The notes below the pieces were generated by a model. That model had not been told where the DNA came from. It did no database searches and worked only from the letters and a program-made list of their open reading frames with translations. From Stagnihabitans sp038323315 (GTDB lineage Bacteria > Pseudomonadota > Alphaproteobacteria > Rhodobacterales > Rhodobacteraceae), in NCBI GenBank assembly GCA_038323315.1, contig JBBQGU010000093.1, positions 1 through 11,633 of the forward strand: a stretch of DNA of 11,633 nucleotides, written 5' to 3'. The stretch's first letter is position 1. Each line of letters begins with the position of its first letter. Below are positions 1-6,617 of the stretch, piece by piece. The translations under genes and the position numbers were made by a program.

Positions 1-816
1 AACATCGCCTTCCCCCTCCGTGTCCAAAAACTGCCGGAAAACGATGTCAACGCCAAGGTATCCAAAGCCGCCGAGATCCTGCAACTGACCGAGAAACTGC
101 ACCTCAAACCCGGCCAACTGTCCGGCGGCCAGCGCCAGCGCGTCGCCATCGGCCGCAGCATCGTCCGCAACCCCAAGGTTTTCCTGTTCGACGAACCCCT
201 GTCCAACCTGGACGCCGCCCTGCGTGGCGATATGCGCGTCGAGCTTAGCCAATTGCACCGCGACCTGTCCGCCACGATGATCTATGTGACCCACGACCAG
301 ATCGAGGCGATGACCATGGCCCACCGCATCGTCGTACTGAATGCCGGCCGGGTCGAGCAATTCGGCACCCCGATGGAACTGTACCACCACCCCGCCACCC
401 GCTTCGTCGCCACCTTCATCGGCCAGCCGAACATGAACCTGGTTCCCGCCGTGGTTCTGGGCATGGACGCCGCTGGCCTGACCGTCGCCTTGGATGGCGG
501 CAGCCAGATGACCCTGCCCGTCGACAGTGGCACCGCCAAAAAGGGTGACCGCGTCGAAGTCGGCATGCGCCCTGAAAATATCACACTGGGCGAGGGACTG
601 ACCGCCAAAGTCCGCGTCTTGGAACGCTTGGGCGGTGTCTCGATCACCTACGGCGTCTTGCCCAACGGCCAACGCTTCTGCGCCACCCTGCCCGGTGACA
701 CGTCTGTGACCGAGGGTCAGTCGATCAACCTGACCATAAACCCCGCTGATTGCCATGTTTTTGCCGCCAGTGGAAAGGTCCTGCGCCGCCGCATGGCCCC
801 CGCTTTGGCCGCTTAA
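1..816 (+). CDS. Sugar ABC transporter ATP-binding subunit, MalK/UgpC type (5' end missing)
   Basis: Energising subunit of a carbohydrate import ABC transporter, acting at the inner face of the cytoplasmic membrane. The frame is open from the first base and 271 codons are visible. The Walker A motif and roughly the first 80 residues lie outside the window. Visible parts (numbered from the window edge) are the signature LSGGQRQR (40-47), Walker B VFLFDEP (60-66), the D-loop SNLDAALR and the switch histidine in YVTHDQ (H98). After these comes a C-terminal TOBE-type regulatory region that includes VGMRPENITLG. This layout is typical of the CUT1 sugar importers (MalK, UgpC, MsmK). The genes downstream suggest the cargo is N-acetylglucosamine or a chito-oligosaccharide, but that is inference from context. 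The gene ends 10 bases before the next start, so it is almost certainly cotranscribed with it. Confidence 0.93.
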   Translation, partial: NIAFPLRVQKLPENDVNAKVSKAAEILQLTEKLHLKPGQLSGGQRQRVAIGRSIVRNPKVFLFDEPLSNLDAALRGDMRVELSQLHRDLSATMIYVTHDQIEAMTMAHRIVVLNAGRVEQFGTPMELYHHPATRFVATFIGQPNMNLVPAVVLGMDAAGLTVALDGGSQMTLPVDSGTAKKGDRVEVGMRPENITLGEGLTAKVRVLERLGGVSITYGVLPNGQRFCATLPGDTSVTEGQSINLTINPADCHVFAASGKVLRRRMAPALAA

Positions 817-820
817 GGAG
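815..820 (+). promoter_or_regulatory. Ribosome binding site of the Gfo/Idh/MocA gene
   Basis: AAGGAG overlaps the stop codon of the transporter gene and lies 6 bases before the ATG at 827. It decides the start: the reading frame is open back to 755, but no comparable Shine-Dalgarno sequence was seen there, and a start at 755 would overlap the transporter gene by about 60 bases. Confidence 0.75.
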
Positions 821-826
821 CCCCCC

Positions 827-1969
827 ATGCGAGTCGTCACAGCAGGCATCGGCCTGCGCGCCGGTCACGTCCTGTCCACCCTGAAAGAGGCGATGCCCGA
901 GGTCGAATTCGTCGGCTTCTACGACCCGCAACCGACCTATCTGCAGATGATCGGCACCGACACTCCGCGCTACGACACGGTCGAGGCGATGCTGTCGCAG
1001 GCAAAACCCGACCTCTACTGCGTCTTTTCCCCCAACCTGTTCCACCTGGAGCATATCCGGCTCGGCCTTGAGGCTGGCATTCAGGTCTTTACCGAAAAAC
1101 CCGTCGTCGTCAGCATCGACGAGACTCTGGAACTCGCAAGCCTCCTCGCCAAACACGGCGGTGTCAACCGCTGCATGGTCGGCCTGGTCCTGCGTTACTC
1201 CCAACACATGGTTGACCTCCGCGCCGCCCTGAATGCGGGTTTGTTGGGCCAAATTGTCTCTCTGGAGGCGAACGAGCACATTGCTCCCTATCACGGCGCT
1301 TTCTTCATGCGCGATTGGCGCAGGATGGTCGACCTGTCCGGCGGCTTCCTGCTGGAAAAATGCTGCCACGACATAGATATCTACAACATGGTCACCGCTT
1401 CCCGCCCCGCGAAAGTCGCCAGCTTCGGTGGCCGCAAAAGCTATGTCCCGGCCAACGCCCCGGCCTCGAACGAAGAGGCACAAATCTTCCACGTCAAGAA
1501 ATCCGTCTGGAATTCGGTCGACGACGCCTTCCACTCCGACGGCGACATCATCGATTACCAAACCGCGATCCTGCAATATGAATCCGGCGCAAGCCTCGCC
1601 TTCCATACCAACTTGAACACCCCTGACGAACACCGCCGCTTCTGCGTCATGGGCACCCACGGCATGGCCGAGGGCGATTTCGTGCGCGGCTACCTGCGCA
1701 TCACCGCCCGCGACGGAACCCGCCTGGCCGACCACGACTATACCCAAGGCACCGCGATGAAGGGCGCTCACTACGGCGCGGATCAGATGATGTGCCACGA
1801 CATGGCCAAATACCTGCGCGGCCAGACCAAAAGCCTGCCCGTCTCGATCCTTGACGCGATGGAGGCCGGCATCGCCGCATTAGCGGTCGATCAGGCGCGC
1901 GCCTCCGGCCAGATGGTTGACCTGACCGACATCTGGGCCAAACTTGACAGCTACGGCCTGCGCAAATGA
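827..1969 (+). CDS. Gfo/Idh/MocA-family NAD(P)-dependent sugar oxidoreductase
   Basis: Predicted cytoplasmic dehydrogenase of 380 residues. The N-terminal Rossmann fold begins with a glycine-rich turn, GIGLRAG (7-13), and contains the family's EKP motif (E90-K91-P92), whose lysine is normally catalytic. The C-terminal half is the usual mixed alpha/beta substrate domain, with a KCCHDIDIYNM segment (178-188) that holds the expected histidine and aspartate (H181, D182 or D184). Length fits the family. ATG at 827 is chosen because it has a strong ribosome binding site and starts exactly at the Rossmann fold. The gene lies between the sugar transporter and the NagB-II gene and overlaps the latter by 4 bases, so it probably acts on the imported sugar or a derivative. 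The substrate cannot be read from the sequence. The intact EKP lysine favours a dehydrogenase over a GH109-like NAD-dependent glycosidase, but the latter is not excluded. Confidence 0.9.
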   Translation: MRVVTAGIGLRAGHVLSTLKEAMPEVEFVGFYDPQPTYLQMIGTDTPRYDTVEAMLSQAKPDLYCVFSPNLFHLEHIRLGLEAGIQVFTEKPVVVSIDETLELASLLAKHGGVNRCMVGLVLRYSQHMVDLRAALNAGLLGQIVSLEANEHIAPYHGAFFMRDWRRMVDLSGGFLLEKCCHDIDIYNMVTASRPAKVASFGGRKSYVPANAPASNEEAQIFHVKKSVWNSVDDAFHSDGDIIDYQTAILQYESGASLAFHTNLNTPDEHRRFCVMGTHGMAEGDFVRGYLRITARDGTRLADHDYTQGTAMKGAHYGADQMMCHDMAKYLRGQTKSLPVSILDAMEAGIAALAVDQARASGQMVDLTDIWAKLDSYGLRK

Positions 1970-2952
1970 CCCCCGGCGCCCACATGCTGGCCGAAATAGC
2001 CGAAGGCCCCGCTGCCTTCGCCCGCGCCCTGCAAACCATCCCCGCCCTGAACCTGAACCTGGCCAAGATCACCGCCCTGTATACCATCGCCCGCGGCTCC
2101 TCCGACGCCGCCGCCAACATCCTGTCCTACGAATTCATGCGGGAACTTGGCAAACCGATGACCAGCCTGCCCCCCTCGGTCTTTTCCCTCGGCCATGGTG
2201 TCGACCTGACCCAAACCCTCGCCCTCATCGTTTCGCAATCCGGCGCGAGCGAGGATCTGGTCCGGTCCGCCAAAGGCGCACGCGAGGCCGGTGCCACTGT
2301 CATCGCCATCACGAACCAATCCGCCTCACCGGTGGAGCGCCACGCCGATTTCACCCTGCCCATCAACGCCGGCCCCGAACTCGCGGTCCCCGCGACCAAG
2401 ACCGTTATCGGCTCTATTGCCGCCGGAATGGCCCTGCTCGCTTCCCTCAACCCGTTATACCTCAGCCGCGCCCAGGCCTCGGCCCAAGCCCTGCGCGCCG
2501 CACCCACCCAGCACCCGCAAGCCATAGCCATCACCGCCGCCCTGACCAGCGCGCGCCACGTCTACATCATCGGCCGCGACACCGGTTACGGCGCCGCCTT
2601 GGAACTTGCCCTCAAGATCAAGGAAACCTGCGCCATCCATGCCGAAGCCTATTCCAGTTCCGAGGTTCTGCACGGCCCCCTGCAACTGGCCACCAATCCC
2701 CTGCTGACCCTGATCCTGGATACCGGCCAACCCGATGTGCAAGACAGCCTGAATACGGCCGAGCAACGCTTTCTCGCCACCGGCGGCCCGGTTTTCCGCC
2801 TGCGCCCCGCCGACACGACCGGCCTGACTCCCGCCGCCGCCGCTGCCCTGCTGTTGATCCTGACCTACCCGATTGTCCTGAACACTGCCCTCGCCTTGGG
2901 CCACGACCCTGACCGCCCGGCCACCCTGACCAAAGTGACGCAAACCCGATGA
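1966..2952 (+). CDS. nagB-II: SIS-domain glucosamine-6-phosphate deaminase (NagB-II/AgaS-like)
   Basis: Predicted to convert glucosamine-6-phosphate to fructose-6-phosphate and ammonia, the last dedicated step of GlcNAc breakdown. The 328 residues form two SIS domains: the first has RGSSDAAAN (43-51), SQSGASEDL (90-98) and GPELAVPATKT (136-146), and the second has IIGRDTGYG (201-209) and SSEVLHGPLQ (231-240). E233 sits where GlmS has its isomerase glutamate. The protein matches only the isomerase half of GlmS, because there is no N-terminal glutamine amidotransferase domain. That, together with adjacent nagK and nagA, favours a deaminase over glucosamine synthesis. It is unrelated in fold to classical NagB. 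The start overlaps the upstream stop (ATGA, 1966-1969), indicating translational coupling. An alternative is an AgaS-type galactosamine-6-phosphate deaminase, which the NagA/NagK pair makes less likely. Confidence 0.87.
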   Translation: MTPGAHMLAEIAEGPAAFARALQTIPALNLNLAKITALYTIARGSSDAAANILSYEFMRELGKPMTSLPPSVFSLGHGVDLTQTLALIVSQSGASEDLVRSAKGAREAGATVIAITNQSASPVERHADFTLPINAGPELAVPATKTVIGSIAAGMALLASLNPLYLSRAQASAQALRAAPTQHPQAIAITAALTSARHVYIIGRDTGYGAALELALKIKETCAIHAEAYSSSEVLHGPLQLATNPLLTLILDTGQPDVQDSLNTAEQRFLATGGPVFRLRPADTTGLTPAAAAALLLILTYPIVLNTALALGHDPDRPATLTKVTQTR

Positions 2953-3839
2953 TCGCAGCAGGAATCGACCTCGGCGGCACCAAGATCGAGGCGCAAGTCT
3001 TCGATTCCGGCTGGAACAGGGTCGACAGCCACCGCATTCCGACCCCGACAATCTATCCTGAACTTGTTCAGGCCTTGGTCGACCAAATCCGTTGGGCCGA
3101 AAGCAAAACCCACGCCGGCATTCCCATCGGCATTGCTGCCGCAGGCTTGATCAACCCTCAAACCGGCCTCGCCCTGACCGCGAACCTGCCCGCCACCGGC
3201 CGGCCCTTCCCCGCCGATATCGCCGCTGCCGCTGGCCGCCCCATCACCTATGTCAACGACTGCCGCGCCCAAGCCCTGTCCGAGGCGACCTTTGGCGCCG
3301 CCAAAGGCTTTCGCACCGCCATCGCCCTCAACCTCGGAACCGGTCTTGCGGGCGGTATTGTCAAAGACGGCCACCTCCTGACCGGCCCCACCGGGCTCGG
3401 TGGCGAGTTCGGCCATTTCTCCCTGTCGGCCCATGTCATCAGCGAACACAACCTGCCGATCCTGCGGTGCGGTTGTGGACGTTGGGGCTGCACAGAGACA
3501 CTTATTGCAGGGCCCGGCCTCTCACGCCTGCACCACCACCTGACAGGTCTGACAATGTCGCCCGAGCAGATTACCCAAGATCGCAGCACCAAAACCTGGG
3601 CCATCTGGTGCCAATTGACGGCCGAGGTGATTTTCACCCTCTGCCTGACGGTGGACCCCGACGTGATCGTTCTGGCAGGCGGCCTTAGCCGCGTCAACGG
3701 CCTGATCCCTGACCTGACCGCCGCCTTGACCCACGCCCAGCTTTCCGGCTATGGCCCACCCCTGCTGCGTCTGGCCGAGGGGGGCGACACCACCGGCGCA
3801 CGCGGCGCCGCCTATGCCGCCGCCAAGGAGCAAGCATGA
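2949..3839 (+). CDS. nagK: ROK-family N-acetylglucosamine kinase
   Basis: Predicted cytoplasmic kinase that phosphorylates imported N-acetylglucosamine at O6 with ATP. It has 296 residues, normal for a ROK kinase and with no DNA-binding domain, so it is not a ROK repressor. Visible motifs are the phosphate loop DLGGTK (7-12), the catalytic aspartate in YVNDCRAQAL (D104), LNLGTGLAGG (128-136), GGEFGH (151-156) and the ROK zinc signature CGCGRWGCTE (174-183). The likely zinc ligands are H156, C174, C176 and C181. A kinase is needed because the sugar enters by an ABC transporter rather than by a PTS that would phosphorylate it in transit. The start overlaps the nagB-II stop by 4 bases (ATGA) and the 3' end overlaps nagA the same way. 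Glucokinase or another hexokinase activity is possible, but the neighbours point to GlcNAc. Confidence 0.88.
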   Translation: MIAAGIDLGGTKIEAQVFDSGWNRVDSHRIPTPTIYPELVQALVDQIRWAESKTHAGIPIGIAAAGLINPQTGLALTANLPATGRPFPADIAAAAGRPITYVNDCRAQALSEATFGAAKGFRTAIALNLGTGLAGGIVKDGHLLTGPTGLGGEFGHFSLSAHVISEHNLPILRCGCGRWGCTETLIAGPGLSRLHHHLTGLTMSPEQITQDRSTKTWAIWCQLTAEVIFTLCLTVDPDVIVLAGGLSRVNGLIPDLTAALTHAQLSGYGPPLLRLAEGGDTTGARGAAYAAAKEQA

Positions 3840-4963
3840 TTACCACCTGGCTGTGCCCCGATCTGCTGTTCGACGGCCAAACCCTGCGGCAAGGCATCGC
3901 TTTGGGCGTCGAGGGCGGCGCGATAAAGGCCCTGACAGCGCTGAACTCTCTGCCCACCGATGCCAGACGCCATGCCATTCATGGCACGATCACCCCCGGC
4001 TTTCTTGACCTGCAGGTCAACGGGGGCGGTGACATCTTCCTGAACGCCACCCCCACGGCCGCAGGCATGGCCGCCATTGCCGCCGCCCATCGCCGTTTCG
4101 GCACCGTTGGCATCCTGCCGACCTTGATCACCGACGCGCCCGAGATCCTTGACCAAGCCGCTACCGCCGCACTGCACGCCAACGGTCAAACCGGCATCCT
4201 GGGCCTGCATATCGAGGGGCCGCATATCAGCCTGCCCCGGCGCGGCACCCACGCCGCCCGCTACATCCGCCCCCTCGACACCCGCACCATAGACGTCGTC
4301 CGCACCCTGCGTGCCGCCAAGAGCGCCGTGATGATCACCGTCGCCCCCGAGGCCGTTACCCAAGGCCAGATCGCCACCCTCGCCGCCTTGGGTGCCGTCG
4401 TGTCCATCGGCCACAGCGACGCCACCTCAGGCGCCGCACACGCCTGTCTGGCCGAGGGTGCAACCTGTTTCACCCATCTTTTCAACGCCATGTCACCCAT
4501 GCTGAACCGCGCACCAGGCGTGACCGGCGCTGCCATCAACTCCACTGCCTATAGTGGCATTATCTGCGACGGCATCCATGTCGCGGATGAGATGATCGGC
4601 CTGGCCTTGCGCGCCCGCCCGCAACCGGACACGACCTTTCTGGTGTCGGATGCCATGCCCACCGTCGGCGGGTCCGACCATTTCACCCTGTATGGTGACG
4701 AGATCCGCCTGGTGGATGGCCGCCTGATCAACAGCGAAGGCTCGCTCGCCGGGGCGCATGTGACGATGGCCGAGAGTGTCCGGCGGTTGATCAATGTGGT
4801 GGGCACAGACCCCGCGCAGGCCTTGCGGATGGCCGTGACCGTTCCTGCCCGCGTGATCGGCGCGGATCATCTGGCCGTTGTGCAGGGTCGCAGTCTGGCT
4901 GACCTGCTGATCCTTGACCAAAACTGGCACCTGACCGCCACCTGCGCTGAATTGCCATTGTGA
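3836..4963 (+). CDS. nagA: N-acetylglucosamine-6-phosphate deacetylase
   Basis: Amidohydrolase-fold enzyme that removes acetate from GlcNAc-6-phosphate to give glucosamine-6-phosphate. The 375-residue length is normal. The strand-1 motif reads PGFLDLQVNGGG (54-65), with Q60 and N62 where many amidohydrolases carry HxH; the same Q-x-N form occurs in E. coli NagA, so this is not a defect. Other expected residues are E127 in GLHIEGPH, H193 in GHSDAT, H214 in THLFNAM, H248 in DGIHV and the catalytic D272 in LVSDAM. Its product feeds the SIS-domain deaminase encoded two genes upstream. The start overlaps the nagK stop by 4 bases, and its own stop overlaps the GTG start of the MaoC gene. By eye, codon use moves from mainly C-ending toward more G-ending codons in the last third of the gene. 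Confidence 0.95.
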   Translation: MITTWLCPDLLFDGQTLRQGIALGVEGGAIKALTALNSLPTDARRHAIHGTITPGFLDLQVNGGGDIFLNATPTAAGMAAIAAAHRRFGTVGILPTLITDAPEILDQAATAALHANGQTGILGLHIEGPHISLPRRGTHAARYIRPLDTRTIDVVRTLRAAKSAVMITVAPEAVTQGQIATLAALGAVVSIGHSDATSGAAHACLAEGATCFTHLFNAMSPMLNRAPGVTGAAINSTAYSGIICDGIHVADEMIGLALRARPQPDTTFLVSDAMPTVGGSDHFTLYGDEIRLVDGRLINSEGSLAGAHVTMAESVRRLINVVGTDPAQALRMAVTVPARVIGADHLAVVQGRSLADLLILDQNWHLTATCAELPL

Positions 4964-5421
4964 CGGACCGCCGTCTGCCACCCGGCCTTTATGCGTTCGA
5001 AACCCTGCTGCCCGGCGACCATTTCGACACTGACACGACCCTAATTACCCCCGCTGCCATCCGCGCATTTGCCGACCTGACGGGCGATGGCTTTGAAATT
5101 CACCTTTCTGACAGTGGCGCGCAGGCCCATGGTTTTGCAGGTCAGGTCGCGCATGGCCTGCTGGTTCTGGCGTTGGTCGAGGGGCTGAAATCGAGCGCCC
5201 CCGTGCAGTTTGGCGGTTTTGCGGCCTTGGGCTGGGATTGGCAATTTACCCTGCCGGTGCTGGCAGGCGACAGCATCCGCGCCCGCGTGACCGTGCTGAA
5301 CCGGCGCGCCGCCGGGCCGCAATCCGGCCTTCTGACGCTGGACCTGCAGGTCTTCAACCAAAACAACCAATGCGTGCAAAAAGGCCAAACACGCGTCATG
5401 GTACACCGCGTCAACGGTTGA
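4960..5421 (+). CDS. MaoC-like hot-dog-fold (R)-hydratase/dehydratase family protein
   Basis: Small protein of 153 residues resembling MaoC/PhaJ-type (R)-specific enoyl-CoA hydratases. The hydratase motif is visible: LTGDGFEIHLSD (40-51) followed by GFAGQVAHGLLVL (58-70), with D43 and H48 as the likely catalytic pair. The rest is the expected hot-dog strand pattern, ending in RVMVHRVNG. Translation starts at GTG 4960, overlapping the nagA stop as GTGA, so it appears to be the last gene of the amino-sugar operon. No step of GlcNAc breakdown needs an enoyl-CoA hydratase, so its role here is unexplained. The substrate could be an acyl-CoA, or the protein may only share the fold. It ends 3 bases before the stop of the convergent minus-strand gene. 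Confidence 0.83.
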   Translation: MTDRRLPPGLYAFETLLPGDHFDTDTTLITPAAIRAFADLTGDGFEIHLSDSGAQAHGFAGQVAHGLLVLALVEGLKSSAPVQFGGFAALGWDWQFTLPVLAGDSIRARVTVLNRRAAGPQSGLLTLDLQVFNQNNQCVQKGQTRVMVHRVNG

Positions 5422-5424
5422 ACC

Positions 5425-6447
5425 TCACCCCATGGACGCAATGGCCTTGGTGGTTTTGATCAACAATTCCTCGGTCGATTTCAAGGCCGTATCCACAACT
5501 TTGAACTGCTTTTCCAGATCATTGCCATTCTTGGCCTCCTTGATCTGCTTGGCAAATTTCTTGCGGGCGGTCAGCAGCAGCCTTTGAAATTTCTTCATCT
5601 GATCCATCGGTATCTTGACCGCCTTCAACGTCGTCACGGCGGCTTTGCGGTCCGTCTTGGCCTCGTCGAGCGCCTGGGCGCAAACCTCCTTGATTGCGCT
5701 GGCCTGCACCACCGTCTTGCCGATCCCCGACTTCAGCTTGCCCTCTTCCAGAATGTCCGGCAGATTGTTCGCGGCCGTTGCCACCGCTGGCTTTGGCGCC
5801 AGATCCAGCACCTTTTCGATCATCTTCACAAATTTGGCGGCGTAGGTTTCCATCTTGGGATCGACCTGCTTACGGTAAATGCCGCCTGCCTCGGTCAGGT
5901 CCTTGATATCGGCCTCGATCTCTTTCAACAGTTTTGCCAGACCTGGATCGAGTTTCTTGAACTCTTTCTCCAACCCATCGACCAGCTTTATTGTCGCGGG
6001 TGAAAGCACGCCCTTGCCCGCCTTGGCCTTGGCCTGCATATTCTTCAACTCGTCCTGCCCCTCGGCCAGTTCCTTGGCGTGGGCTTTGCGTTCCTCCTCG
6101 ATATGCTCGATCAGGATTTTCAGGTCGTTGACGGTCTGCTTGGCCTCGTTACACATCTGGCGCAGCTTGACCTGTTCCTTCCACAGCGCATCCACCTCGC
6201 GGTCCAGCGCCTTGTAGGCATCGTTAAACCCCTTGTCCTTGCGAAAATCCGACAGGCTGCTGCCGTCCACTCCAGCCTTGCGGGCAGCAATCAATGCGGG
6301 CGGCATCTTGTCCTGATAACCCGTGCAGGCTTTGTAATGCTTTAAAAACAGCTCCGCCTGGGCCGCACAGGCCTTGGCCGCATAGTCTTTGATAGCGGGT
6401 TGCAGCTTGGCATATCCCGACTCATGGTTCGCCCATTTCACGCTCAT
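5425..6447 (-). CDS. Uncharacterised lysine-rich alpha-helical (coiled-coil-like) protein
   Basis: I do not recognise this 340-residue protein. It has no signal peptide, no membrane segment and no enzyme motif, so a cytoplasmic location is likely. It is almost entirely helix-forming: residues 75-145 and 150-215 are rich in Lys, Glu, Leu and Ala with heptad-like spacing, as are 255-335. Lysine is unusually frequent, about 54 residues or 16%, mostly AAG. There are four cysteines (C27, C41, C99, C256). A Pro/Ala-rich link around 217-230 may separate two helical bundles. The start at 6447 is chosen because GGAGG lies 8 bases upstream on that strand. The frame stays open to 6576, but that extension is Cys/Arg-rich and lacks a comparable ribosome site. 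The gene is convergent with the MaoC gene and divergent from rnd, so it is transcribed alone. Function is unknown. Confidence 0.78.
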   Translation of the reverse strand: MSVKWANHESGYAKLQPAIKDYAAKACAAQAELFLKHYKACTGYQDKMPPALIAARKAGVDGSSLSDFRKDKGFNDAYKALDREVDALWKEQVKLRQMCNEAKQTVNDLKILIEHIEEERKAHAKELAEGQDELKNMQAKAKAGKGVLSPATIKLVDGLEKEFKKLDPGLAKLLKEIEADIKDLTEAGGIYRKQVDPKMETYAAKFVKMIEKVLDLAPKPAVATAANNLPDILEEGKLKSGIGKTVVQASAIKEVCAQALDEAKTDRKAAVTTLKAVKIPMDQMKKFQRLLLTARKKFAKQIKEAKNGNDLEKQFKVVDTALKSTEELLIKTTKAIASMG

Positions 6448-6455
6448 CCTAAAAC

Positions 6456-6460
6456 CCTCC
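6456..6460 (-). promoter_or_regulatory. Ribosome binding site of the lysine-rich protein gene
   Basis: On the minus strand GGAGG, within GGGAGGG, lies 8 bases before the ATG whose first base is 6447. It supports that start over the farther upstream in-frame start at 6576. Confidence 0.7.
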
Positions 6461-6494
6461 CGCGATATCCGGTCACAGTAAATCGATCCATGAT

Positions 6495-6504
6495 TTTTGC
6501 AAAA
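6495..6504. promoter_or_regulatory. 10-base AT-rich palindrome in the divergent intergenic region
   Basis: TTTTGCAAAA is a perfect palindrome lying 48 bases upstream of the minus-strand start at 6447. It could be an operator, or part of a minus-strand promoter with TTGCAA (6497-6502) as a weak -35 element. It is short and A/T-rich, so chance is possible. Confidence 0.25.
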
Positions 6505-6558
6505 TGAAAAGCACGCGGACCCCAGCCGCACAAACCCCACCGCACAGCCCGCCATCCG

Positions 6559-6587
6559 TTGACGCTTTCGCCACACAGGGCTAATCC
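6559..6587 (+). promoter_or_regulatory. Candidate sigma-70-type promoter of the rnd-kdsD-lptCAB operon
   Basis: TTGACG at 6559-6564 is one base from the -35 consensus and is followed 17 bases later by TAATCC (6582-6587) as a weak -10. It sits 31 bases upstream of the GTG at 6618. The -35 is convincing and the -10 is poor. The 170-base gap (6448-6617) must also hold the promoter of the divergent gene; I saw no RNA gene or other structure in it. Confidence 0.35.
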
Positions 6588-6617
6588 GGTTGCAACCCTT
6601 TGCAGATCGGATGCCCC

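Noticed and set aside
755..826. Upstream start for the oxidoreductase
   Set aside because: It would overlap the transporter gene by about 60 bases and add residues unlike a Rossmann N-terminus; AAGGAG supports the ATG at 827.
725..1798. 357-codon open frame on the minus strand opposite the oxidoreductase
   Set aside because: It is a mirror of the Gfo/Idh/MocA gene, has no recognisable domain and shows Gly/Val/Asp-rich composition typical of antisense frames in GC-rich DNA.
1944..2912. 322-codon plus-strand frame overlapping nagB-II
   Set aside because: The translation is dominated by Arg and Pro, a frame-shifted shadow of the SIS-domain gene, which has clear conserved motifs.
1966..2952. 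GlmS glucosamine synthase
   Set aside because: Only the two SIS domains are present and the N-terminal amidotransferase half is missing; nagA and nagK neighbours indicate breakdown, not synthesis.
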